Origin: Apis mellifera
Taxonomy: Eukaryota; Arthropoda; Insecta; Hymenoptera; Apidae
NCBI RefSeq assembly: GCF_003254395.2
Contig: NC_037648.1
Location: 14,818,330 to 14,882,329, forward strand
Reading direction: 5' to 3'
Length of the DNA: 64,000 bases
Positions within the stretch are counted from its first letter, which is position 1. Every line of letters begins with the position of its first letter. The notes beneath the pieces were generated by a model. That model was given only the letters and a program-made list of their open reading frames with translations. It did not search any database and was not told the origin of the DNA. Shown here one piece after another: positions 1 to 12,935 of this stretch. The translations under genes were made by a program, and so were the position numbers.

Positions 1-134
1 TAGTCGTTTACAAAAATATGTCTCATTTTTTTCCTGCCACATATGTCAAAGAACTTGAGTAAGCAATGACAATATTAAATTTTACTTTCTATCATTATTG
101 TAATTATTCAATTCAAATACTTTTTTATTACTAG

Positions 135-2574
135 TGATGGTACAGATTTGGAATTTAGGATAAATTCTCGAGTTGTCACGGTAGCAGTGCCTACCTTCAA
201 TCTAGACAAACACAATAAAATCTGGGTAGATCTACAATTGAAACACGTACAGAATCAGTCGAATTCGTGGAATTTGTCTTGCGGGTTCATGGACGTTACA
301 GGTTCCTGGGATCTGAACAGTTGCATCGCCAATACATCTCCAGGCGATGATGTCACTCATTGTGTTTGTCCTAACAGCGGAACTTTTGCAGTTTTCTTAA
401 CAGCACGTGCTGTAAGAGTAAGTTCAAACAGAGTATGATTATTATGTTTTTTTTTTCTTTCCATTTTATTAATATCAAACTTTTATTGAATTATTATAAA
501 ATAATTTAACAATGTAATTGTCAGGTAGTGCTTGCAAAAAAAGAACAGACCACGTTCATCGTGATATTTGGATGCGGTGGTTGTTTAGCACAATGTCTTT
601 TATCCTCTTTGATCCTTGGAACTTTTTGGTGGACAAATCAAAGCTGGATGAACTTTTTAAAACTTCAATGTTGCTGTGCTTTGATAGGAGCAATGGCTGT
701 TTTCATTTATGCCGTTCATAATGATTTACCAGAGGTAATTAGAACAATTTAGCACAATGTCTTTTATCCTCTTTGATCCTTGGAACTTTTTGGTGGACAA
801 ATCAAAGCTGGATGAACTTTTTAAAACTTCAATGTTGCTGTGCTTTGATTGGAACAATGTTTGCATTGTGATTCTAGGATTCTTTTTTATGATGTTAATT
901 TTATTTTAGAGTTCATATGCGATCGTGGCAATAACTCTGGAAGCTTTTCTTCTTATTGGTATGTCAGCCCCGGTATCAGAAGCTCTAATCATTTATGCTG
1001 GTCTAACTCAAGTTCGTTCCAGTCAACATTTTCAACCTACCGTCATTGCAGTCATTACGGGTATAGTCGTTCAACTAATAATAATTAATAACAAAATCCA
1101 CTAGATTTGTATTAATTTTTTTATTTAATATAGGTGTCCCTATCTTAGCCGTGTTAAGTACAGAACTCACACATAAGAGCACGGGTTGGAGACACGAATC
1201 ATGGTGGTTAATTTTTGGCAGTGGAGTTTATAATATCTTTGTCACTTGCGCAACAATGATGTTTCTTATATTCATATTATTATACTTAGGAATTTTACAC
1301 AAAGCTCATGCTCTCGTTGAGGAGAATGTTATGAAAAAGGAAGCGATAGACATCAGGTATGATTATTTATACAACTTGAAGAAGAAAAATTAAAAAATAA
1401 AACATTCTTTTTTTTTTTTTTTTAGATTACGAATGCTTCATCGAGCTGCCATAGTCATTTGTAGCATCATTGCGACAGAGACTGCCTCCATTTTTTACAT
1501 AAATTCCACCTCCATCATTTTTCATTATATATTTGCCTCTCTTTCTTCCGTCTTGGTAAGTGTTGATCGATAATTTTAATTGAACAAATAAAAATTTTTA
1601 TTTTTCTTAACTATGACTTTTATAAATTTAGGGTTTTGTTATAATGATGATGTATATCATAAACGATGAATTGACCACGATTGATTTAATCTTACGGAAA
1701 CTAAAATGGAAGCAAAATGCAGAAGAAGAGGAAATAACATCTGAACCGATAAAAGGTATTTATAAAAACATCCTCTAATCTATATCATGTAATGATACAT
1801 AATACATGAATAAGAGTGGATTTTATACTTACTAAATGAAATAAATTTATCATCTTACTAGTGTGTTCAAAAAATAGTGCAGAAATGGAGAATGACACCG
1901 CTCCAACTCTCCAGTCATCTTTGGGTATTGGAGAATCGTATTTAGAAGTTCGGGGGATTGCAGCGGGTAGTATAGACATGCGGGAATTCATCAACGAGTC
2001 CTCGTCTTCATATTCGAAATCTTCCATTCCCATTGCCAACAGATTCCTACCAGAGATTCGCATCGATCATTCGGATGACATTAACCTGGAGAATTATAGC
2101 ACTAGTCCACGAAAGTATCAAGAAGCTATCGCGTTTGACAGCATAGTTTCTCCACGATCGTCGCATTACGTAAACGAGCCCTATAATACGAATGAATGTT
2201 GCAGTTTCCGGGAATTTGGTAAATTCAGAGAGTCTCAAGGACAAATCTTCATTGCACACAATCCGTCGTCAGAAAGTTCAGCGAAAGTTCTGTGCAACGC
2301 CGATGTTGAATCACGTTTAAGTGGAATGCCAGATGTGACTTTAGCCGTGAAAAAAGACGTTGAATTATCCGTGCCAGATCTAAAAAGCAGGGAACATGTG
2401 AACCTTATTCCCGATATTGCCAACACCACGGAACGTAAACAACCTGATGGTGAAGAAAAGGCACCTGAAATTGTGATTACGAATTGCGAAGCTACAGCAA
2501 GTGGTATGCTAGATCGTATTGCACATGATCTTGATTATCTGTTAAATCGTACCCATTCTTCGGATGGAACATAA
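135..2574 (+). CDS. Adhesion G-protein-coupled receptor, 3' part (GPS, 7TM and tail)
   Basis: The gene is cut by the left window edge. Exons with matching phases: 135-417 (411 is an alternative donor), 525-734, 910-1060, 1134-1356, 1426-1555, 1632-1755 and 1862-2574 (TAA). The first exon holds a GPS-like motif: CGFMDVTGSWDLNSC followed by HCVCPNSGTFAVFL. Seven hydrophobic segments follow, beginning TTFIVIFGCGGC (TM1), CCCALIGAMAVF (TM2), YAIVAITLEAFLL (TM3), VIAVITGVPILAVL (TM4), WWLIFGSGVYNIF (TM5), AAIVICSIIATET (TM6) and IIFHYIFASLSSV (TM7). The last exon is a 237-residue Ser-rich, acidic cytoplasmic tail. GPS plus 7TM is the adhesion-GPCR layout; these receptors signal at the plasma membrane. 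The HL(S/T) cleavage tripeptide is replaced by NSGT, so self-cleavage is doubtful. I cannot name the subfamily. The intron after exon 2 carries a partial copy of exon 2. Confidence 0.82.
584..849 (+). repeat. Partial exon duplication: 584-685 repeated at 748-849
   Basis: 102 bases of the TM1-TM2 exon (584-685) recur without mismatch 164 bases downstream, inside the next intron (748-849). Similarity continues past the identical block: the exon encodes ALIGAMAVF and the copy encodes ALIGTMFAL before a stop. The copy has an acceptor-like TTTAG at its left edge but no matching donor. It is not expected to code. Confidence 0.9.
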
Positions 2575-2715
2575 GTCTGATCATCCTGCAAGAAATTGAT
2601 CCACTGCTCAAATTTATTAGAAAACATAATTCCATTAAGCATAATTCATGTAATGTTTAATGAATATTTAACTTTAACTTTATCATTCATGGAATTTAAT
2701 AATGTGCTTAAATGA

Positions 2716-2725
2716 AATAAATAAA
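2716..2725 (+). promoter_or_regulatory. Polyadenylation signals after the GPCR
   Basis: Two overlapping AATAAA hexamers lie about 140 bases after the TAA of the adhesion GPCR, a normal distance for a poly(A) signal. Confidence 0.5.
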
Positions 2726-2885
2726 AGTCATTTTTTGATATTTAGTTGATTCAGAAGTATATTATAGAAGTATATTATAATTATAAAAAGTGCTGTTCAA
2801 AGTAAATTTTGAAACATATATACATATATATATTGAACATATATCAAATAAAATGAAAATCTTATGACCGAATAGCACTGATATG

Positions 2886-2921
<36 letters not shown>

Positions 2922-3259
2922 TAATTTTTTTATAATTTATTTATTTAATTTTTAATTCATAATATAGAATGAAAAGATTTTTAAATTCTTATAATATAAA
3001 AAAAAAAAATTTAACTGAAACATGTAAGTTTAAACGAAAAGAAATTGGATCGAAACATACAAATTAATAAATAAAAATAAATAATGGTACTTTTAAAAAA
3101 AAATTATTATTATTATTATCATCATATCAAATTATTATTATTATTATACATATATAATTTTCATTTATTGTTATTTATTATTATATTTGTTATCTAATAT
3201 TATAAAAATATTACTATTTAAACTAAAAAAAATTATAAGACAATCTTTTACATTCTCAT

Positions 3260-3330
<71 letters not shown>

Positions 3331-5215
3331 CTCTATCTTCGTTCCCTCTCTTCCTCTATTTCGTTTTATTAAACATTTATTAAATATTTATACTATATAA
3401 TCATTCTTTCTATCCTTAAAAAAAGATCTTTAAAAAAAATCTATCATAAAAGAAGACTTTTTATAAGAATTTGTTTTTATTAGATTCCATCCATTAGAAA
3501 ACGTTTTACATTAAAAATTTGTTTACATCTCGTTTTCTTCATTCTTTTATACAAACTCACGTGAACAAATTTTTACAGAATTTTTACAACACTTCAAAAT
3601 CCATATCATAACTCCATACTTCCATTCTTTTTCTTCTTTCTTTTCCTTCTATCAATATTGATTTCAATACAAACATATATAGGAAAATAAAAAAATTGAA
3701 ATTAGGAAGACAGGAGTGACAAGTTTCAACGAAAACAAATTTTAGGCAGTGGAATTCCGAGTTATAGTATTTATTTATCATCGTACAGCCCTTTTCAATA
3801 ATATCCATTCATATTGATTCAGTCGTCATCGCACTTTCATTTTTCCGGTTTTTTCTTTTTAATAATTTGAATTATAAAGCTATACATTCAATTTTTATTT
3901 CAATAATCTACTTACATATTTAAGATCAAACTGTATGTTATCGGTAATAATTGCTGCAGTTACTTCATTTATTTTTTTCTTTGTTTTGCATCTTTGTTTT
4001 ACCTCTAATAATTAATTAGTCATTTTTTTAGTGAAATACTTCACTGAAAATTTCATTTTTTTTTTTTTTTTTTTCATTTGCCGAGGTATGAAATCGGAGC
4101 AATATTTCTTGGCCAAGCATATGTTATAAATGCAAAAAGATATAATAATAAAGTCGGTGTTAGTTTGTTAGCACTCGAATATATCTATATGACTAGTTTT
4201 CTGTGTCAACAGATTTTCTTAAAAATATAAATTATTTACAAGGATTTCAGCTAATTTTATCGAGATTTAATAATCTTGGTTTAATCACATCAATAATACC
4301 GAAGTATAGGAGAGAGCCGTGGCTGTATTCGATTATTATTTAAAAATAAGAGAAAAAAAAAATGAATTACAAAATATATTCACACAATTTTTATATTACG
4401 TTTTACTGAATTTTACATGCGCTACTATTTTTTTTTATTTTTGTTTTTTTTTAATAAATAAATTTTTTATTTATTTTATTTTAATAATTGAAAAGAATAT
4501 AACAATTTGGGTTAAGATAAATTACAATATACATCGAATATTAAAGCGAATATAAATGCGATACTCATTAGTTTTCTTTATTATTTTATTATTTTTGCAT
4601 CGATGTATGATAAAATTATTCTTTCATATTTAATAAGAATTAATCATTTTCTCCCAGTTAGTTTATGTCAATTTGTATATAAAATAAATTTTTATAGTAT
4701 ATTTCAATTATATAAATAAAGAAAGTTATTTGAAATAAAAATTTCAATGAATTCAAAAATTCACCAATAAAATGGCTTTTATTATATTTTAATCTAGTAA
4801 CAAGAATCCATGATTATTTATGATAATTAGATGCTATATGTTCAACTGAAGTAATATAGCGCATCTTTTATTTTCATTCAATTAAAATTTATTCAATATA
4901 TATATATATATCCTAGCTTTCAAAATTAATATATTATTTAATTTGAAAAGAAAAAAAAATTACTAGATTTAATTTTAAATAGAACACATGAAACAAAAAT
5001 GTTTAATTCTACCGCGTTAATATTTTTATTTTTAATCTATTAAAAAATTTAGCCACGGCACTCTTTTTCTTTTTTTCCATTTTTTATTTTTTTTCTTTTA
5101 ATCATTTAATTTCATTCTTTCTTCCTGTTTACTTAAATATAAAAATACATAGCCAGTCTATACATAGAGCGTGCAAAGTGGCACAGTGAACTGAGTTACC
5201 AAATATCCTGGATGG
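2726..5215. other. AT-rich intergenic region with simple repeats
   Basis: This is the gap between the 3' ends of two convergent genes, the GPCR and Madm. No coding exon was recognised on either strand. It contains a (TA)n run near 2891-2918, a long (CT)n tract, and poly-T and poly-A runs. Part of it may be the 3' UTR of either gene. Confidence 0.6.
3269..3326. repeat. (CT)29 microsatellite
   Basis: About 58 bases of uninterrupted CT dinucleotide are followed by further pyrimidine-rich sequence to about 3365. The open frame across it (Ser-Leu repeats) is only a reading of the repeat. Confidence 0.95.
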
Positions 5216-8200
5216 TTAACTACCACTTTCAGCATTCGACGGTGGTTCCATTTCATCGTGACTTCTATTCGTATTACTTGACATCGGGAGACATGAACTT
5301 TTTGGCAGCGGATTAGTTATTACACTATCACTATGAGATGTTGTCGCATTATACATAGAATTATCAAAGTGTTGTAAGCATGGAAATTCTGGACCAGGCA
5401 GCAATAAAGTAGTTTGAGTAGGAAGATTAGTTAATGACACCATTCCAGGTGTCATCATTTGTTTGTTAAAACAACTTCTTAATGCCTCTTCAATTAAATT
5501 TGCTATTTTATCACGATCATTCTATAATAAACAATAAAATCTTGAAACTATTATTTCTTTTTAAAAATATGTAATAAGATAAATACCTCATTAATAAATC
5601 CAAAATGTACAAGCTCCTGAGCGAGAAGCATTGAAGTATCTAATTGACTCACAGGACATGTCAATTGTCTATTCATTTTGTCATCCATTCGTAATAGTAT
5701 TGTCATCTATAAAATATACTAGTATAAGAAATACAAATTTGATAATTGATATTAATTATTTCATCATATTGTGTTATATTACTTACAAGTAATTCACAAC
5801 TTTCTTCTCTAGGTTTAACATTACACATCATATTAACTACTCTTCGAGATTCTACATCCACCGGTTCAGGTGTAACTGATTTCACTGATTCAGTAACTTC
5901 AGGTGATATTGCTCTTGGTCGAACAGGTGGTGGCAGTTTCGCCATAAATGCTGTCAGAGGATATATACCATATCTATTGACACAAAAAATTAATATGATA
6001 TGATTAAAAAATGTACAGTTTTTTAACAAATATAATTATGAATTTGCAGATATGAATTATCAAAAGAATTATAATCACAAATTATCGATTTTTAAGTTTT
6101 CATTTTAAAATGAAAAATGGAAAATATTGAATTCAATTTCAATTTGAATTAATTTTTTCATGCTTCTTTTTTATAAATCTATATAATATCTATATAATAT
6201 AAATTTATTTAAATATAATTATATTTGATATTATTTTTTAAAAAATTTTAATAAAAATAAAAAAAATTTTTTAAATTTGATTATAATAATCTTATAATTA
6301 ATAAAATAAAGAATATGAAAATTTTATTTTTTATATTTTAATGAGTCATTAATAAATAAATATCATCAATCACAGATAAATATACAGAATAAATATTTAG
6401 AATATATATATAATTAATTAATATATAATTAATATATATATAATTAATTATTATAAATATAAAGAACAAATATTTTTTCTCTATAAAATTACTCTTAAAA
6501 AATTCTGTAAGAATTAATGAGAATAAGTTCTATTAAGTAGAATATAGATTCTATTAAGTAGAATATATCTATTAAAAGCGAGGAATACTGTTAAATTCAA
6601 TTTTATATATTTTATATATTTTATATATTTTATATAATTTTATATATTTAATCTATTCAATTTTATATATTTATGATATGATTATTTAATACTTACTTTA
6701 CATCTTCCACGAATTTTTCTAATTTTTCTGTAACAGGAATATCACTTAATCGAATCTGCTGCGATGGTCGACTTTGATATTTAATTTCCGCAACTACGGT
6801 ATCAGGACCATAGAGCCTTTGCAATACTTCATCCGTTATTGTCTCCGAAATATTAGCTGAAAAAATGTAAAAAATTAACCGATTTATAAAAAATCATTTC
6901 ATCAATATTTCAGTTTTTATTATAATGATTATTTTATCTAATTTTATTATTATAAAAAAAAATACATATAAAATAATTAAAAATATACAATAATATCGCA
7001 TAAATTGTCGAAATATTATCTAATCAAATATGGAATAAAAAATTCTAGAAAATAGAATAGAATTTCTAGAATAGAATAATTTTAGAAATCTTAATATTTT
7101 TTTTTTTTTTTCAATGACTATAAGTGAATTATAGATATTTGATTTAAATTTTGTTATTTTAAATATGTCAGAGTAACATTAACTCATTTTAGGAAATCAA
7201 TTTTCAATAAATGATGAAAATAGTTAATGCAACATTATTAATACAATTTTGAGAAATTGAGATTAGATATAATATTATTATTAAACAATAATATTATTAA
7301 ACTTACTGGCTGAATTAACCAAAGCATGAGCAGCAAGTAATTTCAACGAATGTACTTCAAATAAAACTGGATGAAAAAGAAGCTCCCTTGCGCTTGGTCT
7401 ACTAAGCGGATCTACTTGAAGACATTTTCGAATGAAATCTTTTTGTTGGCCATCATCTAACGATTCTATGGTTTTTCGAACGTTATCATCGGTCACAATC
7501 GTACCAGTTTCTCCATTGCCCTGAATTTCTAATGCAGCCATTTCCAGAGCACACATTCCAAATGAATAAATATCAATAGCAGGTGTTACAGAATCTAAAA
7601 AACAAAATAAAAGATATTATAAATTATAATATATAATAATTTATAAAATATATAATATATTTTTATGAAATAATTTACATACTTCCATATTCAGGGGCTA
7701 CAAAATGCATATTTTTCATATTTGCTCTACATGTTTTAACGTGATGATGAATTGCATCAGGAGCCACTGTAATAATAATGAAAATATATCATTATTTTTA
7801 ATGAATATATTGTAAATAAGCACTCACAGAATATGTATATTTCTAAGTATTTAAAAAGTAAGTTAAAATTTTTTATGAAGTAGCAGAAATTCTATATTTC
7901 TTAAATTAAAAATTAATTTAAAAAATATACACAACGTTTTTTTTTTTTACTTTTTGAATACTTTTCATTTGCATAATATATAATTAAATTAATACATAAA
8001 TTGCTAGAAAAATTGTGTTGTGAACTGAAAAATTATCCTATGAGTAACTTGAGTCCTCACACACATATTCGCATATACATATGTATGCATAAAATAAATA
8101 AAACAATAAAAAAATAATTTATATAGTTTATTTTTAAATTATTCATATGATAAAATTATAAATTTATAAACAAGAAAAATAAAATTTATTTGTTCATTAA

Positions 8201-9408
8201 TAAAATTAATGAACAAAAAAATAAATCACAATGAAAAATGCATGCAATAATAATAATAATAAAAAAATAAAAAATGAAAATATTTTAAATCCTTTATCTT
8301 TTTTTTTTTTTATTACTCAAAAGATAAAGAAATACAGTAAACTATATTAAAATCAAATAAATTGTGAATATCTTTATATAAATGACAATTAAAATGTAAA
8401 CACATACGCGCGCGCGCACTTTTACAGATGCATATTACAGATATATATATAAAATACTTACCTCTATATGTCTAAATTACTTAGCTGGTAATATACGATG
8501 ATTATCTGCCAAATGTATTTTCTTCAAATTCATCATCTTTTCATTTATACCAAAAGTCGTCATTATTAATTGATTTTATTCTCTGGATGGATGAAAGTAC
8601 GATAGTACTTCCTCTCTCTTTGAAGACTTTGCTGTGTTTTTTTCATTATCTAGATTAGTCTATTTGCTACAATTAAAAATGAGGACTCAAGTTATTCCTA
8701 ATATATAAAATGTAATTTATACACAATCTTTCCAAGAGATTTATCTTATTAATGTATAGAATAAAAAAAGAAATTATATTTAGATAAAAGTAAGAGGGAA
8801 AGGGGGAGGGAAAGAAGAAGAGAGTGGGAAAAGAGAATAAAAAGGGAAAGAAAGAGGGAGATTATAAACATTACAATGATAACAATAACATAAAATGATT
8901 CTGAATATCTGATGCAAAATGCAAAATTATTAGCAATATTTGATAGAAACAATATCTCAATTTTTTCGTACACATAAAATTTATCATTAAAATTTATTTA
9001 AAGAATAATTTTTGTTCAAATATTATTAATTTTTTTAAATGACAATCTATTCTTTTTGATCATAACAATACTAAATTATAGTATAGAAAATTTTTTTCAT
9101 AATATATTATTTTCACAAATATATTATAGCTTTTTCACACATTATATTTATATAATAAAATATTCAGATATCTGTTCGTTCAATTTAATTATTAAATAAC
9201 ACATAATATATATATCATAAATTAATTATAAATTAAAATAGAAATTAATTGAATAATTATATTTATAATATTTATTATTATAAATTAACTTATTGTACGA
9301 ATATTGAGAAGACAGACATAATGGCAATATATACATACTTTGTCTGCTCGTGTAAGAATAAAATAAATATCAATTAATTTGCAGTGATTATTTTAACATC
9401 TGGTTAAT

Positions 9409-9447
<39 letters not shown>

Positions 9448-12087
9448 CATTTATAATCCTATATTATGATTTATCATTTTCATCCATGAAAATTATGACA
9501 AAAAACTATTAATCTTTCTATAGTCCTGTGAAAAAGGAAAAGTCTCTTGCAAATTCCTATTCCAACATAATACATAATTTCATTTAGGAATAAATCTTGA
9601 ATACCTATGATTAGCTATATGACATAGTAATAAATATTGTTAATAAAGTGTTTTGATATATAAAATAAAGAAACATTAACAACTATTTTTTCGTACATAA
9701 AATTTTCTCATAAAATTTTTGTATTACATAAAATAGAATAAAAAATTGTTATGTTTTATAAAATAATTGCTTACCCGAACCAATTTTTACAAGTCCATTA
9801 TGTTGAATAAATATTGTGTCACAAGTGAGATTTCCATGAATAATAGGAGGTGAACAAGAATGCAAATAACTAAAAATGATTAATACATTTATAAGAAAAA
9901 TACATAAATAAATAAGCAATATAATTTTAAAAACTTATGATATACTTCTTTTCCAAAGAACTTCTTTTTCATATTACCTTAAAGCAGAAAGTATTTGAGT
10001 ACACCAACGTTTCCATGCTTGCAAGGGTAATTTTTTGACATTACGCTTTGTTCTTTTTAGGAACTGTTTCAAAGATCCAGAAGACATATACTCAGTTATG
10101 AATATGACCTATAATAAATAAAATAAATAAAATTATAATAAATAACATTTTTATACATATTTATTTAAAAATTCAAAATTAATTTAAACTTTAATTTCTT
10201 TGTTTTATAACATACCCGAGGTTTATCATTATGGGTATCTGTCCAATACCTATGAAATTTAACAATATTAGGATGTTCCAACTGCGTAAGATTTTCAAAT
10301 ACAAGTTGTATTTTTTCTTCTTGTGCTTTGAAGTTTTTCCTTTCTGAAAATTGCACTTCGTTCCAAACAACTTCAACACCTTCTTCTGTATCCATTGCCA
10401 AATAGGCACAATCGATTCCTGGTACATCACGTTGTTCCACCTAAATAGCAAATAATATTATTTAGAAAATTATTTTATTTTATTCATAATTATTTATAAA
10501 AAAACTTATATAAAAATTTAAACTTTAAACTTTAAATTTAAATAAAAATACATAAAGTTTACTTCATTATATTATTTATAATATAAAATTATATATGATA
10601 AAAGTAAAAAAATTATTAATATATCTCAAAGAAACTATATATATAGAACATATTATTGCAATCATCTATTTTAAAGTTATTTAAAATATAAATAAAACAA
10701 CTTCATGCTTATTTATCATTACATCAATATGATTTTGCAATTTAAGAAGAAAAAGTAATTTATAGACAGAGATTAAAGAATATTTATGATAATGATATTA
10801 AAATAAAACTATATTCCATATTCAATAAAATATTATATTCAAATATAATATATATAGTTATATATAAATAAATATATATAATTTTCTTCTAATTTTTTTA
10901 ATAAATATTTTTTTAATTAAGATTTTGAATAAAAAAAATAAAATTATTTTTCTTAAAATAGACGTACCTCCATTTCAGTAACTTCGTTTTCACTGCCTCT
11001 GGCTGCTCCAAATGTAGAGCCTTCGGCTAATGTGGATTTGGAACCTACATACACCTAACATAAAATACATAATAAACATAAAATAATTATTGAATAGCAT
11101 AAATAAAACATTTCCATTGTTTTAAATTATTTCTTGTATATAAATTATATATAAATTTTTATCTTTAAATAATAAATAATTTGATAGAATAAAGCAATTT
11201 TATAAATGTAATTAATTAACAATTTAACTTTAGAATTATTTTTTTTTTTAACTTTAGAATAATTTTAGAAAATCATTTTTAAAATGAAATATAAAATTTG
11301 TTAATTTTAACATTAAAAAATTATTGTAATCTATATTTATAATTTAAAAACTATTTATATTTACACAAATTTTAAGAAAACTGATTTTTAATTTTTTAAA
11401 AAATAAATAGAAATATTATTTTTATGTTATGTATATATTAAAATCATAATATATATATGAATATGTAACAAATTAAATACAAATTTTTTTCTTACTGCTT
11501 CAGAAGAAACAAATATTAAATAAAATTACAAAGCAAATAGTTTTTAATTTATAAGTTTCTGATTTTTCTGTATAAATATTTAATAATATCTTTACGTTAT
11601 CTACTCAATACAAAAAAATATCTCATATATATATTTTTAAATTAATTATAAAATAAAATTACATAAATCATATTTATATCTGAATGTTTAAGGTATTTAT
11701 CTTATAATTCATATAAATATCTTAATAGTTTATCCAAATTGAAATCTATAAATAAGAAGTATTATAATAAAAAATTTTTTTTATTCTTACATTTTTTATT
11801 TATTCTATTTATGTTATTTCTTTCATTATAATTTCTACGAAGAGATTACGTTAAACTAAATATTTAAAACAATATTAATCAGAATAAAATTCCAATCAAA
11901 CTAATAAACAAGATATAAATATAATATAATAAATATAAATAAATTAAAAAAAACATACCTCTTCGCGGCGTTTAAGCCACCGCCCGCAGGGGCTCTCTTC
12001 CAGGATTTCACTCTCATCTTCTGAATCTTCACCACTTTCCCGCGGTGACTTGTGCTCTGGGTCCGTGCTAGAGCGACTCCCGGGCAT
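5216..12087 (-). CDS. Madm: Nuclear receptor binding protein (NRBP/Madm) pseudokinase
   Basis: Eleven exons in transcript order: 12087-11959, 11054-10968, 10440-10216, 10108-9978, 9869-9775, 7766-7683, 7594-7307, 6856-6697, 5973-5787, 5706-5587 and 5521-5216 (TAA). They sum to 1812 bases (603 residues) with every phase matching; human NRBP1 is about 535. An acidic N-terminus (GEDSEDESEILEE) precedes a kinase-like fold. The VAIK lysine is lost (EVVWNEV), HRD reads HGN (IIHGNLTCDT) and DFG reads GSV, so this is a pseudokinase. A C-terminal helical region follows (LAQELVHFGFINE). NRBP family members act as scaffolds in growth control and trafficking, and as substrate receptors for a ubiquitin ligase. 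Exon 2 (29 codons) is an insert relative to the human protein. Introns are AT-rich; the largest (7767-9774) holds a (CG)n run and a (TA)n run. The assignment is very secure. Confidence 0.97.
8406..8419. repeat. Short alternating CG tract in a Madm intron
   Basis: An ACGCGCGCGCGCAC run lies in otherwise AT-rich intronic sequence and continues leftward as CACAT. Alternating purine-pyrimidine of this kind can adopt Z-DNA. Confidence 0.8.
9411..9444. repeat. (TA)n microsatellite
   Basis: Uninterrupted AT dinucleotides, about 17 units, in the large Madm intron. Confidence 0.9.
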
Positions 12088-12935
12088 TACACACGCGATT
12101 AGTTGAAGAAGCAGCACCGAACAGAGCACAACACGGTCAAACTCATCGGTGGTAATTCAAAGAAGTTACCTTAATATTGCATCTATTCCACCACAAGTAC
12201 ACTGCTAATAATACGCACGTAAATGTTAACAAAGAAAATGAAGTTCGGAATTGAAGCACAAGCTGCACTCACAGTGACACATGCAGCGACAACTCGTTGC
12301 AAAGAAACCCGAGCTGCGATATTTCTGATCTTACGCAGTCACACGTACAGACTGACACTTATTGGTTTCCCTTAGGGTTCAGCCGATATATTAAACATCG
12401 TGTGGGTTATTCGCAAATCACACTGTCAAAATAAACCCTCTGTTATGAGTGAAATAGCTTTGATATGACACACACTCTAGTATTCATTTTCGCTCTGTCT
12501 TTGGTCACGTTCGTCCAGTATGGCGATTACCATGTACCGCACCCTTTTCAGAGTCAGATACAGCGACATCTATCAATTGTCGTGTCGAGGACCAGTTTCA
12601 ATCTTATTGAAGATAATTTAAAGATAAAATTCCCTGAACTGATTACATTCAAATTTGACAATGTACACATTCTATGTTATCACATAGTTTATGCTCAATT
12701 TCTGAGATACGAATAAGAAACAACATCAAACTATTTCAAAATTAAAAATTTTAAATTAAGTTTTTTAAATATTTAAAGAGATGAATTTCTTATAAATCTA
12801 ATCTTCATTTTTAATAATTAAATTTTTATATTTTTAATTCAAATTTGTTTATTAATAATAATATAACATTTACTCATCATTATATAGTTACATGATTATT
12901 ATTAATTTCATAGGTGTTCTTACTTATAACACAAT
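12088..12935. promoter_or_regulatory. Shared upstream region of Madm (-) and Elp5 (+)
   Basis: 848 bases separate the two divergent start codons. The segment at about 12090-12620 is much richer in G+C than its surroundings, as expected for 5' UTRs and a bidirectional promoter. The Elp5-proximal part (12720-12930) returns to AT-rich sequence. An 83-codon ORF at 12465-12716 is not accepted as a gene. Confidence 0.55.

Noticed and set aside
3187..3372. Ser-Leu repeat ORF
   Set aside because: It is a translation of the CT microsatellite.
12465..12716. 83-codon ORF with a signal-peptide-like start (MTHTLVFIFALSLVTF)
   Set aside because: It lies in the GC-richer Madm/Elp5 promoter block, has no recognised homology or downstream gene structure, and such a length is expected by chance where stops are rarer.
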